Assembly (NCBI RefSeq): GCF_009754945.1
Contig: NZ_WPIN01000023.1
Span: forward strand, 1 to 64,000
DNA from: Spirosoma arboris
GTDB lineage: Bacteria > Bacteroidota > Bacteroidia > Cytophagales > Spirosomataceae
DNA: 64,000 nt
Direction of reading: 5' to 3'
In this document: piece by piece, positions 16,547 to 23,941 of the stretch
How positions within the stretch are numbered: position 1 is the first letter of the stretch
How the letters are laid out: each line of letters starts with the position of its first letter
Translations under genes and position numbers: made by a program
The notes under the pieces: model-generated
The model's input: the letters and a program-made list of their open reading frames with translations, nothing else
Told to the model about the DNA's origin: nothing
Database searches by the model: none

Positions 16547-16582
16547 AAGCCGCTTCGTATAATCTAATTTCTGAAGCGACTT
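16547..16582 (+). promoter_or_regulatory. Stem-loop in the kdnA leader
   Basis: AAGCCGCTTC (16547-16556) pairs with GAAGCGACTT (16573-16582), 10 bp with one mismatch, and a 16-nt AT-rich loop. It lies between the probable promoter and the start codon (17 nt away), so it would be at the 5' end of the mRNA and could affect its stability or translation. No known riboswitch is recognised. Confidence 0.4.
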
Positions 16583-16599
16583 ACTAAACGGTTTACGTC

Positions 16600-17805
16600 A
16601 TGCCAGGAATGGAATTTTTTGGAGCGGCCGAGCGCAAGGAAATCAACGATGTGCTCGAGACTGGTATCCTGTTTCGCTATAATCACGAAGCGCAACGTAA
16701 TAATATCTACAAAGCCCGGGAGTTCGAGGCTGAGGTTGCCAAAGTAGTTGGGGCCAAGTATGCCCATGCCGTTTCGAGCGGATCAACGGCTGTTTTGTGT
16801 GCATTGGCAGCCGCCGGAATCGGGGCTGGTGATGAAGTTATTGTACCTCCCTTTACCTATATCGCTACGGTTGAAGCGGTGTTGATGGCAGGTGCCTTAC
16901 CCGTTTTTGCCGATATTGACGAAACCCTTTGCCTGAGTGCAGACGGTATTCGTAAAGCCATTACGCCAAAAACCAAAGCTATTTGCCTGGTACATATGTG
17001 TGGTCAAATGGCTAACATGGATGCGATTATGACTATCGTTGATGAGCATAATCTGGTGCTTGTTGAAGATGCTGGTCAGGCAATGGGTGCTAGTTACAAA
17101 GGTATTTCGACAGGTCTTTGGGGCAAAACCGGGGCTTATTCGTTCGATTTTTTCAAGATTGCAACGGCGGGCGAAGGTGGAATCATGGTCACCAACGACG
17201 AAACCGCTTATAAACATGCTGACTCTTATTCGGATCACGGCCACGACCACGTTGGTTCTAATCGGGGTATGGAGCAGCACCCAATTTTGGGCTTTAATTA
17301 TCGCATTAGTGAATTACATGCAGCTGTCGGTCTGGTGCAAACGCGTCGGGTACCCGAGATTATCAAGAGCAACAACGCGCATAAAAAACAACTGATGGAA
17401 GCCTTGGGCAACGTACCAGGCGTATCGTTTGCCCAAATCCCCGACGCAAACGGCGACTCCGCTACCTTCCTGAATCTGTTGATGGCCGATACGGACTCAG
17501 CACAACGCACAGTTGCCGAACTGAACGCAGCTGGCGTGGGTGGTTTCAACTACTGGTTCACCAATATGTACCACTTCATTAACCAGTGGAACCACATCAA
17601 GGAAATGAAGACGGCTGCTCCTTTAGCCATCGAAAAATTTGGTGCGCCACAGGACTATAAAAACCTCGATATTCCGAACGCCCAAGCTACGATCGGACGA
17701 TTGATTTCATTTGGTATTCGGGCAACCTGGACAACTGAAGAAGTAGCCGCATTAGCAACAAACATCGAAGCTGCCGTCCGGAAAGCGACACTAGTAGAAG
17801 CGTAA
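16600..17805 (+). CDS. kdnA: 8-amino-3,8-dideoxy-manno-octulosonate aminotransferase (KdnA)
   Basis: DegT/DnrJ/EryC1-family PLP aminotransferase. The likely PLP lysine is Lys186 in SFDFFKIATAGEGG, and SSGSTAVLCALAAAGIGAGDEVIVPPFTY near residues 65-90 is the family's cofactor region. Many DegT enzymes look alike; the specific call rests on the next gene, a KdnB-type oxidase, and on the kdsA, kdsC and kdsB homologues behind it. In Shewanella oneidensis KdnB oxidises Kdo at C8 and KdnA transaminates the product to 8-amino-Kdo (Kdo8N). Length 401 fits. It is first in a six-gene rightward operon with a TACTTTTG promoter box upstream; kdnB starts 29 nt after its stop. Confidence 0.85.
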   Translation: MPGMEFFGAAERKEINDVLETGILFRYNHEAQRNNIYKAREFEAEVAKVVGAKYAHAVSSGSTAVLCALAAAGIGAGDEVIVPPFTYIATVEAVLMAGALPVFADIDETLCLSADGIRKAITPKTKAICLVHMCGQMANMDAIMTIVDEHNLVLVEDAGQAMGASYKGISTGLWGKTGAYSFDFFKIATAGEGGIMVTNDETAYKHADSYSDHGHDHVGSNRGMEQHPILGFNYRISELHAAVGLVQTRRVPEIIKSNNAHKKQLMEALGNVPGVSFAQIPDANGDSATFLNLLMADTDSAQRTVAELNAAGVGGFNYWFTNMYHFINQWNHIKEMKTAAPLAIEKFGAPQDYKNLDIPNAQATIGRLISFGIRATWTTEEVAALATNIEAAVRKATLVEA

Positions 17806-17834
17806 TTTTTCAGCCACTATGGCTTAACAATACA

Positions 17835-18938
17835 ATGGTAGCAGCACCAACACAAACCACGCATAAAAATTTCAAAGGCGTCGAGAAGACGGTTTTTGGT
17901 CGGGGAAGTTTCTCTCAACTCGACGAAATTCTGGCTCCGCGCCGGGCCGATAACGAAGGGTATTTCGTCTTTCTGGTCGATAACTATTTCAAAGGAAAGA
18001 CGCTCGAAGGTCAGGTTCCGGTTTATCCCGAAGACCTGACGTACTATATCAGCGTTGAAGAACACGAACCCACTACCGAGCAGATCGACCAGCTTCGCGA
18101 CGAGATTCTGGCGAAAAAAGGCCTGCCATCAGGTGTCGTAGGTATTGGGGGCGGTAGCATCATGGACATCGCCAAAGCCTTGTCATTGATGCTGACAAAC
18201 GAAGGGTCATCGACGCTTTATCAGGGACTGAATCTGATTAAAAAGCCAGGCGTTTACCACGTTGGGGTACCAACGATTTCGGGAACCGGTGCCGAGGTTT
18301 CGATGACGGCTGTGCTGACAGGGCCTGTCAAAAAACTAGGCCTAAAGTGCGAATGGACAGTTTTCAACCAAATCGTACTTGATCCTGACCTGATTGCCAG
18401 TGTGCCCCGTAACTGGTGGTTCTACACGGGTATGGATACTTATATTCACTGCATCGAGTCGGAGAATGGGCGCATGAATAATGCCTATTCGCACGCCTAT
18501 GCAGAGCAGGCCATGAAACTTTGTCGGGAAGTCTATCTGGGTGAAAAATCAGGTCAGACAGCCGAAAATGATGATAAGCTCATGGTCGCGTCGATGATGG
18601 GTGGGTTGAGTCTGACCTATTCTGAAGTAGGTGTTTGTCACGCGCTTAGCTACGGTCTGTCAAAGATTCTGGGAACCCGGCATTGTTATGCCAATTGCCT
18701 GATCATGAATCACCTCGAAGACTATTATCCACAAGGTGTGGCGGAGTTCAAGGAGATGGTCGCGTACCACCAGATTGATTTGCCACAGGGTTTATCGAAA
18801 GAGTGGAGCGACGACATCATCACGCAAATGGCACACGTATCGTACAACCTGCCGCACATGTGGTTACACGCTATCGGCGATAACTGGCAGGAAGTGATCA
18901 CTATTGACGTGCTGAAAGATTTGTTCCGTAGACTATAA
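17835..18938 (+). CDS. kdnB: 3-deoxy-manno-octulosonate 8-oxidase (KdnB)
   Basis: Iron-type alcohol dehydrogenase family protein, expected to oxidise the C8 hydroxyl of Kdo with NAD(P). The nucleotide-binding GIGGGSIMDIAKA lies near residue 102 and PTISGTGAEVS near residue 146; metal ligands are in GMDTYIHCIES and in GVCHALSYGLSKILGTRHC. Length 367 is normal. Direct coupling to kdnA and to kdsA/kdsC/kdsB sets it apart from ordinary Fe-alcohol dehydrogenases such as propanediol or butanol enzymes. The product would be the aldehyde used by KdnA. Functional assignment follows the Shewanella pathway; the activity in this organism is inferred. The lspA gene begins 26 nt downstream. Confidence 0.87.
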   Translation: MVAAPTQTTHKNFKGVEKTVFGRGSFSQLDEILAPRRADNEGYFVFLVDNYFKGKTLEGQVPVYPEDLTYYISVEEHEPTTEQIDQLRDEILAKKGLPSGVVGIGGGSIMDIAKALSLMLTNEGSSTLYQGLNLIKKPGVYHVGVPTISGTGAEVSMTAVLTGPVKKLGLKCEWTVFNQIVLDPDLIASVPRNWWFYTGMDTYIHCIESENGRMNNAYSHAYAEQAMKLCREVYLGEKSGQTAENDDKLMVASMMGGLSLTYSEVGVCHALSYGLSKILGTRHCYANCLIMNHLEDYYPQGVAEFKEMVAYHQIDLPQGLSKEWSDDIITQMAHVSYNLPHMWLHAIGDNWQEVITIDVLKDLFRRL

Positions 18939-18964
18939 GGTAAAGATTTCGTGATAACCGACTG

Positions 18965-19468
18965 ATGAAAAACGTAATCAGAGCCTTACTCATACTACTT
19001 ACCGTATCGGTGAATATCGGGTGCGATCAGGTATCAAAAAACATCGTGAGAACTAAGGTTGATTATGGTGAAAGTATTCCGCTTTTAGATAGTCATCTAA
19101 CGCTCACGAAAGTTGAAAATACAGGCGCTTTCCTGAGTGTAGGCGATTCATTACCGCCTATTCTTAAGACCCTGTTGCTGCTAATTGTGCCCTTATTGGC
19201 TATGGCCTTTGGGTTCGGTTATTTGCTGTTCCGATTCAACACACCCCGGTTGTTTGTTGTCGGTGCCTGCTTCATCATTGGTGGGGGCATTGGTAATCTC
19301 ATCGATCGATGGGCGTATGGTTCGGTGACGGACTTTTTACACATCAGTTTCGGAGTCCTTCAAACGGGTATCTTCAACATGGCTGATGTGTCGGTCATGG
19401 TGGGTACCGGATTTATTCTGCTTAATTCCTTCCTGAACAATCAGAAGGATGATGGCCAATTAGTTTAA
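18965..19468 (+). CDS. lspA: Lipoprotein signal peptidase (signal peptidase II)
   Basis: Inner-membrane aspartyl protease that cleaves the signal of prolipoproteins at the lipidated Cys. Four hydrophobic segments are visible, and the catalytic aspartates are Asp123 (NLIDRWAYGSVTDF) and Asp141 (FNMADVSVM). Length 167 is normal. It sits between kdnB and kdsA with gaps of 26 and 12 nt, so it is co-transcribed with the Kdo8N genes: an envelope-biogenesis grouping rather than a functional link within that pathway. The many lipoproteins of this organism (the SusD proteins here) depend on it. Confidence 0.94.
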   Translation: MKNVIRALLILLTVSVNIGCDQVSKNIVRTKVDYGESIPLLDSHLTLTKVENTGAFLSVGDSLPPILKTLLLLIVPLLAMAFGFGYLLFRFNTPRLFVVGACFIIGGGIGNLIDRWAYGSVTDFLHISFGVLQTGIFNMADVSVMVGTGFILLNSFLNNQKDDGQLV

Positions 19469-19480
19469 AACGACAAAGTA

Positions 19481-20332
19481 ATGTCTCAGAAAATCGTTCG
19501 CGTTGGCGACATCGAATGCGGGTCGGATGAGTTGTTCCTCATCAGCGGTCCGTGCGTTATTGAAGATGAAAAAATCATGATGACGGTTGCCGAGCAACTC
19601 CGGGAAATCCAGGAGCGCGTTGGCATCAAGATTATTTATAAGTCATCGTTTCAGAAGGACAACCGCTCCAGCCTGAACTATTACAATGGCCCTGGCCTCG
19701 ACAAAGGCATGAAGATTCTGGCCAAAGTAAAAGAGCAGTTCGGTTTCCCATTGCTGACTGATGTTCACTATCCGGATCAATGCGCTCCTGCGGCTGAGGT
19801 AGTGGATGTGCTGCAAATTCCGGCTTATCTCTGTATGCAAACTATGCTGGTGGTCGCAGCGGCCAAAACGGGCAAGGTTGTTAACGTGAAGCACGGACAG
19901 TTTCTGGCACCGGAGAATATGAAGCACCCGGTCAAGAAAATCGAAGATTCTGGCAACGATCAGATCATCCTGACCGAGCGGGGCTTCACCTTCGGATACA
20001 ATGACTTAGTGGTTGATCCACGTGCGTTCTACCACATGGCACGCACCAATTACCCGGTTGTGTTCGACGTAACCCATGCTATTCGTAAATACGGTATTCC
20101 GTCTGCCGATGCGAAAGGTGGTGCCCGTGAATACCTTCCGGTGCTGGCTCGTGCGGGTGTAGCTGCCGGTGTCGATGGGTTGTTTGTTGAAACACACACC
20201 TGTCCTTCCGAAGCACTTTGCGATGCCGCTAGCCAGTTGGATATACGCTATCTGGAAGAATTCCTGAAACCCCTGCTCGAACTGCACGCAGTGGAAGTAA
20301 AATACCGGAACACGTTGCCGGAACTAGCTTAA
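19481..20332 (+). CDS. kdsA: 3-deoxy-8-phosphooctulonate synthase (Kdo8P synthase)
   Basis: Condenses arabinose 5-phosphate with phosphoenolpyruvate to Kdo 8-phosphate, the first committed step of Kdo synthesis, in the cytosol. Motifs include ISGPCVIEDE near residue 25, YKSSFQKDNRSS near 57 and FDVTHAIRKYG near 193. Cys25 occupies the place where metal-independent enzymes such as that of E. coli have Asn (in GGMNVLE), so this should be the metal-dependent class, as in Aquifex. Length 283 is typical. It follows lspA by 12 nt. A long hairpin lies between its stop and kdsC. Confidence 0.95.
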   Translation: MSQKIVRVGDIECGSDELFLISGPCVIEDEKIMMTVAEQLREIQERVGIKIIYKSSFQKDNRSSLNYYNGPGLDKGMKILAKVKEQFGFPLLTDVHYPDQCAPAAEVVDVLQIPAYLCMQTMLVVAAAKTGKVVNVKHGQFLAPENMKHPVKKIEDSGNDQIILTERGFTFGYNDLVVDPRAFYHMARTNYPVVFDVTHAIRKYGIPSADAKGGAREYLPVLARAGVAAGVDGLFVETHTCPSEALCDAASQLDIRYLEEFLKPLLELHAVEVKYRNTLPELA

Positions 20333-20337
20333 TTAGC

Positions 20338-20412
20338 ATGTATGATATAGGGTGTATGATGTATGATGTAGCTGGCGCAAAAGCCATACGTCATACATCA
20401 TGCATCATACAT
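20338..20412. repeat. TATGATG-rich palindrome between kdsA and kdsC
   Basis: The segment 20352-20370 (repeated TATGATG units) pairs with 20386-20412, giving about 18 bp with two mismatches, and GCTGGC/GCC-type pairing near the loop. The arm is itself made of short tandem TGTATGA units, so slippage is possible. It lies inside an operon, ending 4 nt before the kdsC ATG, and could mask that start or act as a partial terminator. Confidence 0.7.
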
Positions 20413-20416
20413 CCTT

Positions 20417-21118
20417 ATGACGGAACTAGAAAAAACCTTTACCTCTCTCGGTGGGCAATTTGTAACACCTGTTGATACACTAACTGAAAAACTGAAGTCA
20501 ATTCGAGCCATTGTGTTTGATTGGGACGGTGTCTTCAACGACGGGATTAAGACCGAAGCGGGCAGTAGTTCGTTTAGCGAGGTGGATTCCATGGGTACCA
20601 ACCTGCTCCGGTTTGGGCTTTGGCTGCATCACGGTGGACAACTGCCCGTGGCGGCTATTATAACGGGAGTGATTAATACACTTTCCGAAACGCTTGTACG
20701 TCGGGAGCATTTCCACGCCAGTTACTCGCAGGCGAAGCACAAGATTGACGTACTCCATCATTTACTGAATCAGCATAATTTGCAACCGCACGAAGTGGCT
20801 TTCTTCTTCGATGATGCGCTCGATTTATCCGTATCCGAAGTGGCGGGTGTGCGGATTATGATTCGTCGGAATGCGAATCCGCTTTTCACGCAGTACGTAA
20901 TTCAAAACGGCCTCGCTGACTATGTAACGGGTAATCAAAGTGGCCAGTTTGCCGTGCGTGAAGGCTGCGAACTTTTGCTGGGTTTATTGGGGCAATTCGA
21001 TAACGTAATGAACGAGCGACTACGCTACTTCCCGGCTTACGACCAATATTACCAGCAACGGCAAGCCATTGTGCCGAGTTACTGGGTAGTGGGGCCAAAT
21101 GGGCCAGAAATCAAATGA
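20417..21118 (+). CDS. kdsC: HAD-family Kdo8P phosphatase-like protein (KdsC type)
   Basis: HAD phosphatase expected to dephosphorylate Kdo 8-phosphate to Kdo. The nucleophile and acid/base aspartates are Asp35 and Asp37 in VFDWDGVFNDG, the KdsC-like form of motif I. Motif IV is FFFDDALDLS, and the C-terminal YVTGNQSGQFAVREGCELLL matches the KdsC tail. At 233 residues it is longer than E. coli KdsC (188), with an extra N-terminal segment of about 30 residues and a C-terminal extension rich in Tyr, so it may differ in oligomer form or specificity. Its place between kdsA and kdsB supports the role. Hairpins flank it on both sides. Confidence 0.82.
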   Translation: MTELEKTFTSLGGQFVTPVDTLTEKLKSIRAIVFDWDGVFNDGIKTEAGSSSFSEVDSMGTNLLRFGLWLHHGGQLPVAAIITGVINTLSETLVRREHFHASYSQAKHKIDVLHHLLNQHNLQPHEVAFFFDDALDLSVSEVAGVRIMIRRNANPLFTQYVIQNGLADYVTGNQSGQFAVREGCELLLGLLGQFDNVMNERLRYFPAYDQYYQQRQAIVPSYWVVGPNGPEIK

Positions 21119-21208
21119 TTTTGTCACAGAGATGCACGGAGAAGACACAGAGATACACAAAGGAAAAATAAAAGCTCTGTGTCTTCTCCGTGCATCTCTG
21201 TGACAAAA
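21119..21208. repeat. Perfect 34-bp inverted repeat between kdsC and kdsB
   Basis: Arms 21119-21152 and 21175-21208 are exact complements (34/34) with a 22-nt loop. The arm contains CACAGAGATGCACGGAGAAG. A related 22-bp palindrome lies at 60795-60866 and a half copy at 43272-43293. It starts right after the kdsC stop (21116-21118) and ends 15 nt before the kdsB start. The perfect arms suggest a recent or maintained element; an RNA hairpin this strong would probably affect kdsB expression. Confidence 0.92.
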
Positions 21209-21223
21209 AAATAGATACAAACT

Positions 21224-21979
21224 ATGATAATCGGTATAATTCCTGCCCGCTACGGGTCAACGCGTTTTCCCGGCAAACCGCTTGCCGACATCGGCGGTAA
21301 GTCTATGATTCAGCGCGTGCTGGAGCAATCAAAACAGGCTACCTCGTTAGATAAAGTGATTGTTGCGACCGACGACGAGCGTATTGCAGAGGCTGTTCGG
21401 CAGTTGGGGGAAGAGGTCGTCATGACTCGTACCGCTCACCCCAGTGGCACTGATCGTTGCTGGGAAGCCTACGCCCGACTCATCGCTGATGGACTCATTC
21501 CGGGGGATGCGTCGGATTATATCCTCAACATTCAGGGTGACGAGCCATTTCTCGATCCGGCACAGATTGATGAGTTAGCGGCTATTCTTGACGGAACCGT
21601 AGAACTTGCCACCCAAATGGCGTCGGTCGATTCGGCAGCTATGTTGCATGACCCCAAAGAAGCCAAGATTGTTATCAATGCCCAAAATGAAGCGCTGTAT
21701 TTCAGTCGCTCAGCGGTTCCTTATTTGTGGAATATCGAGCCTGACCAATGGCATGCCCATCATGCCTATCATCGCCACGTTGGGCTCTATGCCTATCGCG
21801 CTGATATACTGGAAAAAATCACTCAACTTCCTCCCTCGGTACTAGAACGAGCTGAATCACTGGAACAGCTACGTTGGCTGGAAGCGGGCTACCGAATCAA
21901 GCTCGTATCTACAAATTTTCAGACACCTAGTGTCGACAGCCCAGCCGATATTGAGAAAATTCTACGAAGCATGCCGTAA
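21224..21979 (+). CDS. kdsB: 3-deoxy-manno-octulosonate cytidylyltransferase (CMP-Kdo/Kdo8N synthetase)
   Basis: Activates Kdo-type sugars with CTP to the CMP-sugar used by the Kdo transferase. The N-terminal nucleotide-binding PARYGSTRFPGKPLADIGGK (residues 7-26) and NIQGDEP (near 104) are diagnostic. Length 251 is normal. With kdnA and kdnB in the same operon the likely natural substrate is 8-amino-Kdo, as described for the Shewanella homologue; substrate preference cannot be settled from sequence here. Its last 18 nt overlap the 3' end of the convergent GT87-like gene. The Kdo transferase and arabinose-5-phosphate isomerase are not in the window. Confidence 0.94.
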   Translation: MIIGIIPARYGSTRFPGKPLADIGGKSMIQRVLEQSKQATSLDKVIVATDDERIAEAVRQLGEEVVMTRTAHPSGTDRCWEAYARLIADGLIPGDASDYILNIQGDEPFLDPAQIDELAAILDGTVELATQMASVDSAAMLHDPKEAKIVINAQNEALYFSRSAVPYLWNIEPDQWHAHHAYHRHVGLYAYRADILEKITQLPPSVLERAESLEQLRWLEAGYRIKLVSTNFQTPSVDSPADIEKILRSMP

Positions 21980-23131
21980 TGAATGGCTGGCCGTGTTGGG
22001 TTGCGTCCAGATTTGGTACTGCACCCGAGCCCACACCAACAAACACGGCAGGGCTTTGATGTTATAGGGCTGGAAAAACTCTCGTTGCACGATGGCCGGA
22101 AAAATATCGGTGGGTGAGAGGGACGTGAATACAATAACCAGAGCTAACAAAATTCGGTCGAGTTGGGTGGGTTCGCCGAGGGTTACCCACCATAATGCTA
22201 CACCTGTAACGGCCATTACATAGGTTGGCGATTCGGCCATCTTGTTGAAAACAATCATAAACAGGAGGAAGTACGAGATCATTCTGCGCTGAAATAGCCG
22301 GTCTTTCCACAGCCCGAATCGTAAAAAAGGCAGTAGGAAAAGGGTTGCTCCAATGGCTTCGATGATGCGATAATTAGCGTCGGTTTTGGGCATGCCGAAC
22401 CACGCTTGCGCAATGCCCATTACGGAAACCTGCAATCCTAATTTACTCTCGATGATCACCTCGAACCATTCACGGTATTCAGACATCAGATTGGCAGGCG
22501 GAATCATGGTGAGGGGAGCAATGGCAAATAGAGCGGTCCAGACAATCATGGCCAGAATGAACTGCGGCTTTTTAGGATAGAATAGAAAGAAACCGGCAGC
22601 TGCTACCCCGTAGAATTTAATAAATAGGCAAAGCACAAAGAAAAAAGCAGCTTGCCAAACCCGCTCGTTGCGGAGGAAATACAAGCCCAGCAGCATAGAC
22701 CCCACAATGAGGTTATTACTCTGCAGATTTTGAGCCGTAATCAGGGCTTCCAGAATAATGATGAGCAGCGCCACTTGTCGCTGATGAGCTGGGTCTTTTT
22801 CGTCGGATAGATAAAACCAGGCACCCGCCAATAAGACCACGGTGTTCAGCACATTCCAGAGAATCATGCCCAACAGATTCGGTAGGTAGTAAAAAGGGCC
22901 CATCAACCAGGCAAAAGTTGGGCTGTATTTATAGTTGTCGAAGTAAAGATTGGGGTGTAAACCGTAGATGCTTTTGTTGAGAAGCAGGTTATGAAACGGT
23001 TTGGCAAACATCAGGTAATTGTTGTAATTACCGAACCCCAGCAAATAGTTCTGAAGAGCCGCAGCAATGAACAGAACAATGTATAAGCCCACCACACGGG
23101 GGAGTGTCAGGAAGTGAAGAACGCGTTGCAA
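21962..23131 (-). CDS. GT87/DUF2029-like polytopic membrane protein
   Basis: Inner-membrane protein with about ten hydrophobic segments from residue 12 to the end and a soluble C-terminal tail. Content and length (389) resemble the GT87 (DUF2029) family of polyprenyl-phosphate-dependent mannosyl or arabinosyl transferases, where an Asp in the first periplasmic loop is thought to be catalytic. Here that loop (res about 45-62, HNLLLNKSIYGLHPNLYFDNYKY) has Asp near the expected site. The substrate is not known; a role in surface glycan assembly beside the Kdo8N genes is plausible but not shown. It is convergent with, and overlaps by 18 nt, kdsB. Confidence 0.7.
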   Translation of the reverse strand: MQRVLHFLTLPRVVGLYIVLFIAAALQNYLLGFGNYNNYLMFAKPFHNLLLNKSIYGLHPNLYFDNYKYSPTFAWLMGPFYYLPNLLGMILWNVLNTVVLLAGAWFYLSDEKDPAHQRQVALLIIILEALITAQNLQSNNLIVGSMLLGLYFLRNERVWQAAFFFVLCLFIKFYGVAAAGFFLFYPKKPQFILAMIVWTALFAIAPLTMIPPANLMSEYREWFEVIIESKLGLQVSVMGIAQAWFGMPKTDANYRIIEAIGATLFLLPFLRFGLWKDRLFQRRMISYFLLFMIVFNKMAESPTYVMAVTGVALWWVTLGEPTQLDRILLALVIVFTSLSPTDIFPAIVQREFFQPYNIKALPCLLVWARVQYQIWTQPNTASHSLRHAS

Positions 23132-23193
23132 AACGTAATGAATATTCGTTATTGAAAGACAAAATTAATCAGTATTGATACGACTTGCCCATT

Positions 23194-23201
23194 TATCTTT
23201 G
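23194..23201 (+). promoter_or_regulatory. -7 promoter element of the thiamine pyrophosphokinase gene
   Basis: TATCTTTG fits TAnnTTTG exactly and ends 7 nt before the ATG at 23209. A TTG at 23175 may serve as the -33 box. Transcription would begin at or next to the start codon, implying a leaderless or nearly leaderless mRNA, and it rules out the in-frame TTG at 23185 as the start. Confidence 0.55.
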
Positions 23202-23208
23202 GCCCATT

Positions 23209-23886
23209 ATGTCATCTCATCATATTGTCCGCGAGAAACAGGAGCCCGCTCTTCTGATTGCCAACGGTGAAGCCTGTAATCCTGAACTACTGGGACAGCT
23301 TTTAGAATGGAGTCCAACTGTTGTTGTACTCGATAGCGCCATCTGGCGAGTGCTTGATTTGGGCATTAAAGTCGATGTTCTGCTCGGTGATTTTGATGAG
23401 CGGTCCGACGGTTCGGGTTTAGATCTCGACAGCATTCGGGAACGGCAGTATCCGCTGGAGATTGTGCATACGCCTGACCAGGAGAAAACAGATCTTGACA
23501 AAGGAATTGAATACCTGATTGAACGTGGCTACCCCGCGGTGAACATTGTGTGGGCAACCGGTCGCCGGGCCGATCATACATTGGTAAATATGACGAGTAT
23601 TGTGCGCTATAAAGAACAGATTCGTATTACGATGATCGATGATCACTCCAAAATCTTTCCGCTTGTTGGGCGGTTCGAGAAGTGGTACGAAGCTGGAACG
23701 CCTGTCTCATTGATTCCAGTCGGAACCGTCACTGGCTATACATCAGAAGGGTTGAAATACAATCTTCAAGATGCTACACTAACGTTGGGCTACCGAACCA
23801 GCAGCAGTAATGAGGCTGCGCAGGATGGCTTCGTTCGTATCGAAGCTAAAACTGGCGATCTGCTTATTATGGAGTGCTGGGATTGA
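23209..23886 (+). CDS. Thiamine pyrophosphokinase
   Basis: Transfers pyrophosphate from ATP to thiamine, giving thiamine diphosphate. The TPK catalytic-domain motifs are seen: LLGDFDE near residue 63, DQEKTDLDKGI near 92 and a glycine/arginine-rich WATGRRADHTL near 114 that matches the GGRxDH thiamine/ATP site; the C-terminal half is the beta-rich thiamine-binding domain. ATG 23209 (225 residues) was chosen over an upstream in-frame TTG because a TATCTTTG promoter box lies between them. It stands alone, convergent with the P1 peptidase gene, with a strong hairpin in the gap. No thiamine riboswitch is visible upstream, since there is almost no leader. Confidence 0.88.
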   Translation: MSSHHIVREKQEPALLIANGEACNPELLGQLLEWSPTVVVLDSAIWRVLDLGIKVDVLLGDFDERSDGSGLDLDSIRERQYPLEIVHTPDQEKTDLDKGIEYLIERGYPAVNIVWATGRRADHTLVNMTSIVRYKEQIRITMIDDHSKIFPLVGRFEKWYEAGTPVSLIPVGTVTGYTSEGLKYNLQDATLTLGYRTSSSNEAAQDGFVRIEAKTGDLLIMECWD

Positions 23887-23889
23887 TTA

Positions 23890-23937
23890 TGTCTGGGCCA
23901 AGCCGCTACGGCGGATCGTTCCGGCTTGGCCCAGACA
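23890..23937. terminator. Bidirectional terminator-like hairpin
   Basis: Arms 23890-23905 (TGTCTGGGCCAAGCCG) and 23922-23937 are perfect 16-bp complements with a 16-nt spacer. It fills the gap between the convergent thiamine pyrophosphokinase (stop at 23886) and P1 peptidase (end at 23942) genes. It lacks T-runs, so termination would not be of the classical intrinsic type. Confidence 0.7.
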
Positions 23938-23941
23938 CCGC

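Noticed and set aside
23185..23208. TTG start adding eight residues to thiamine pyrophosphokinase
   Set aside because: A TATCTTTG promoter box lies within this stretch, and ATG 23209 gives the normal family start.
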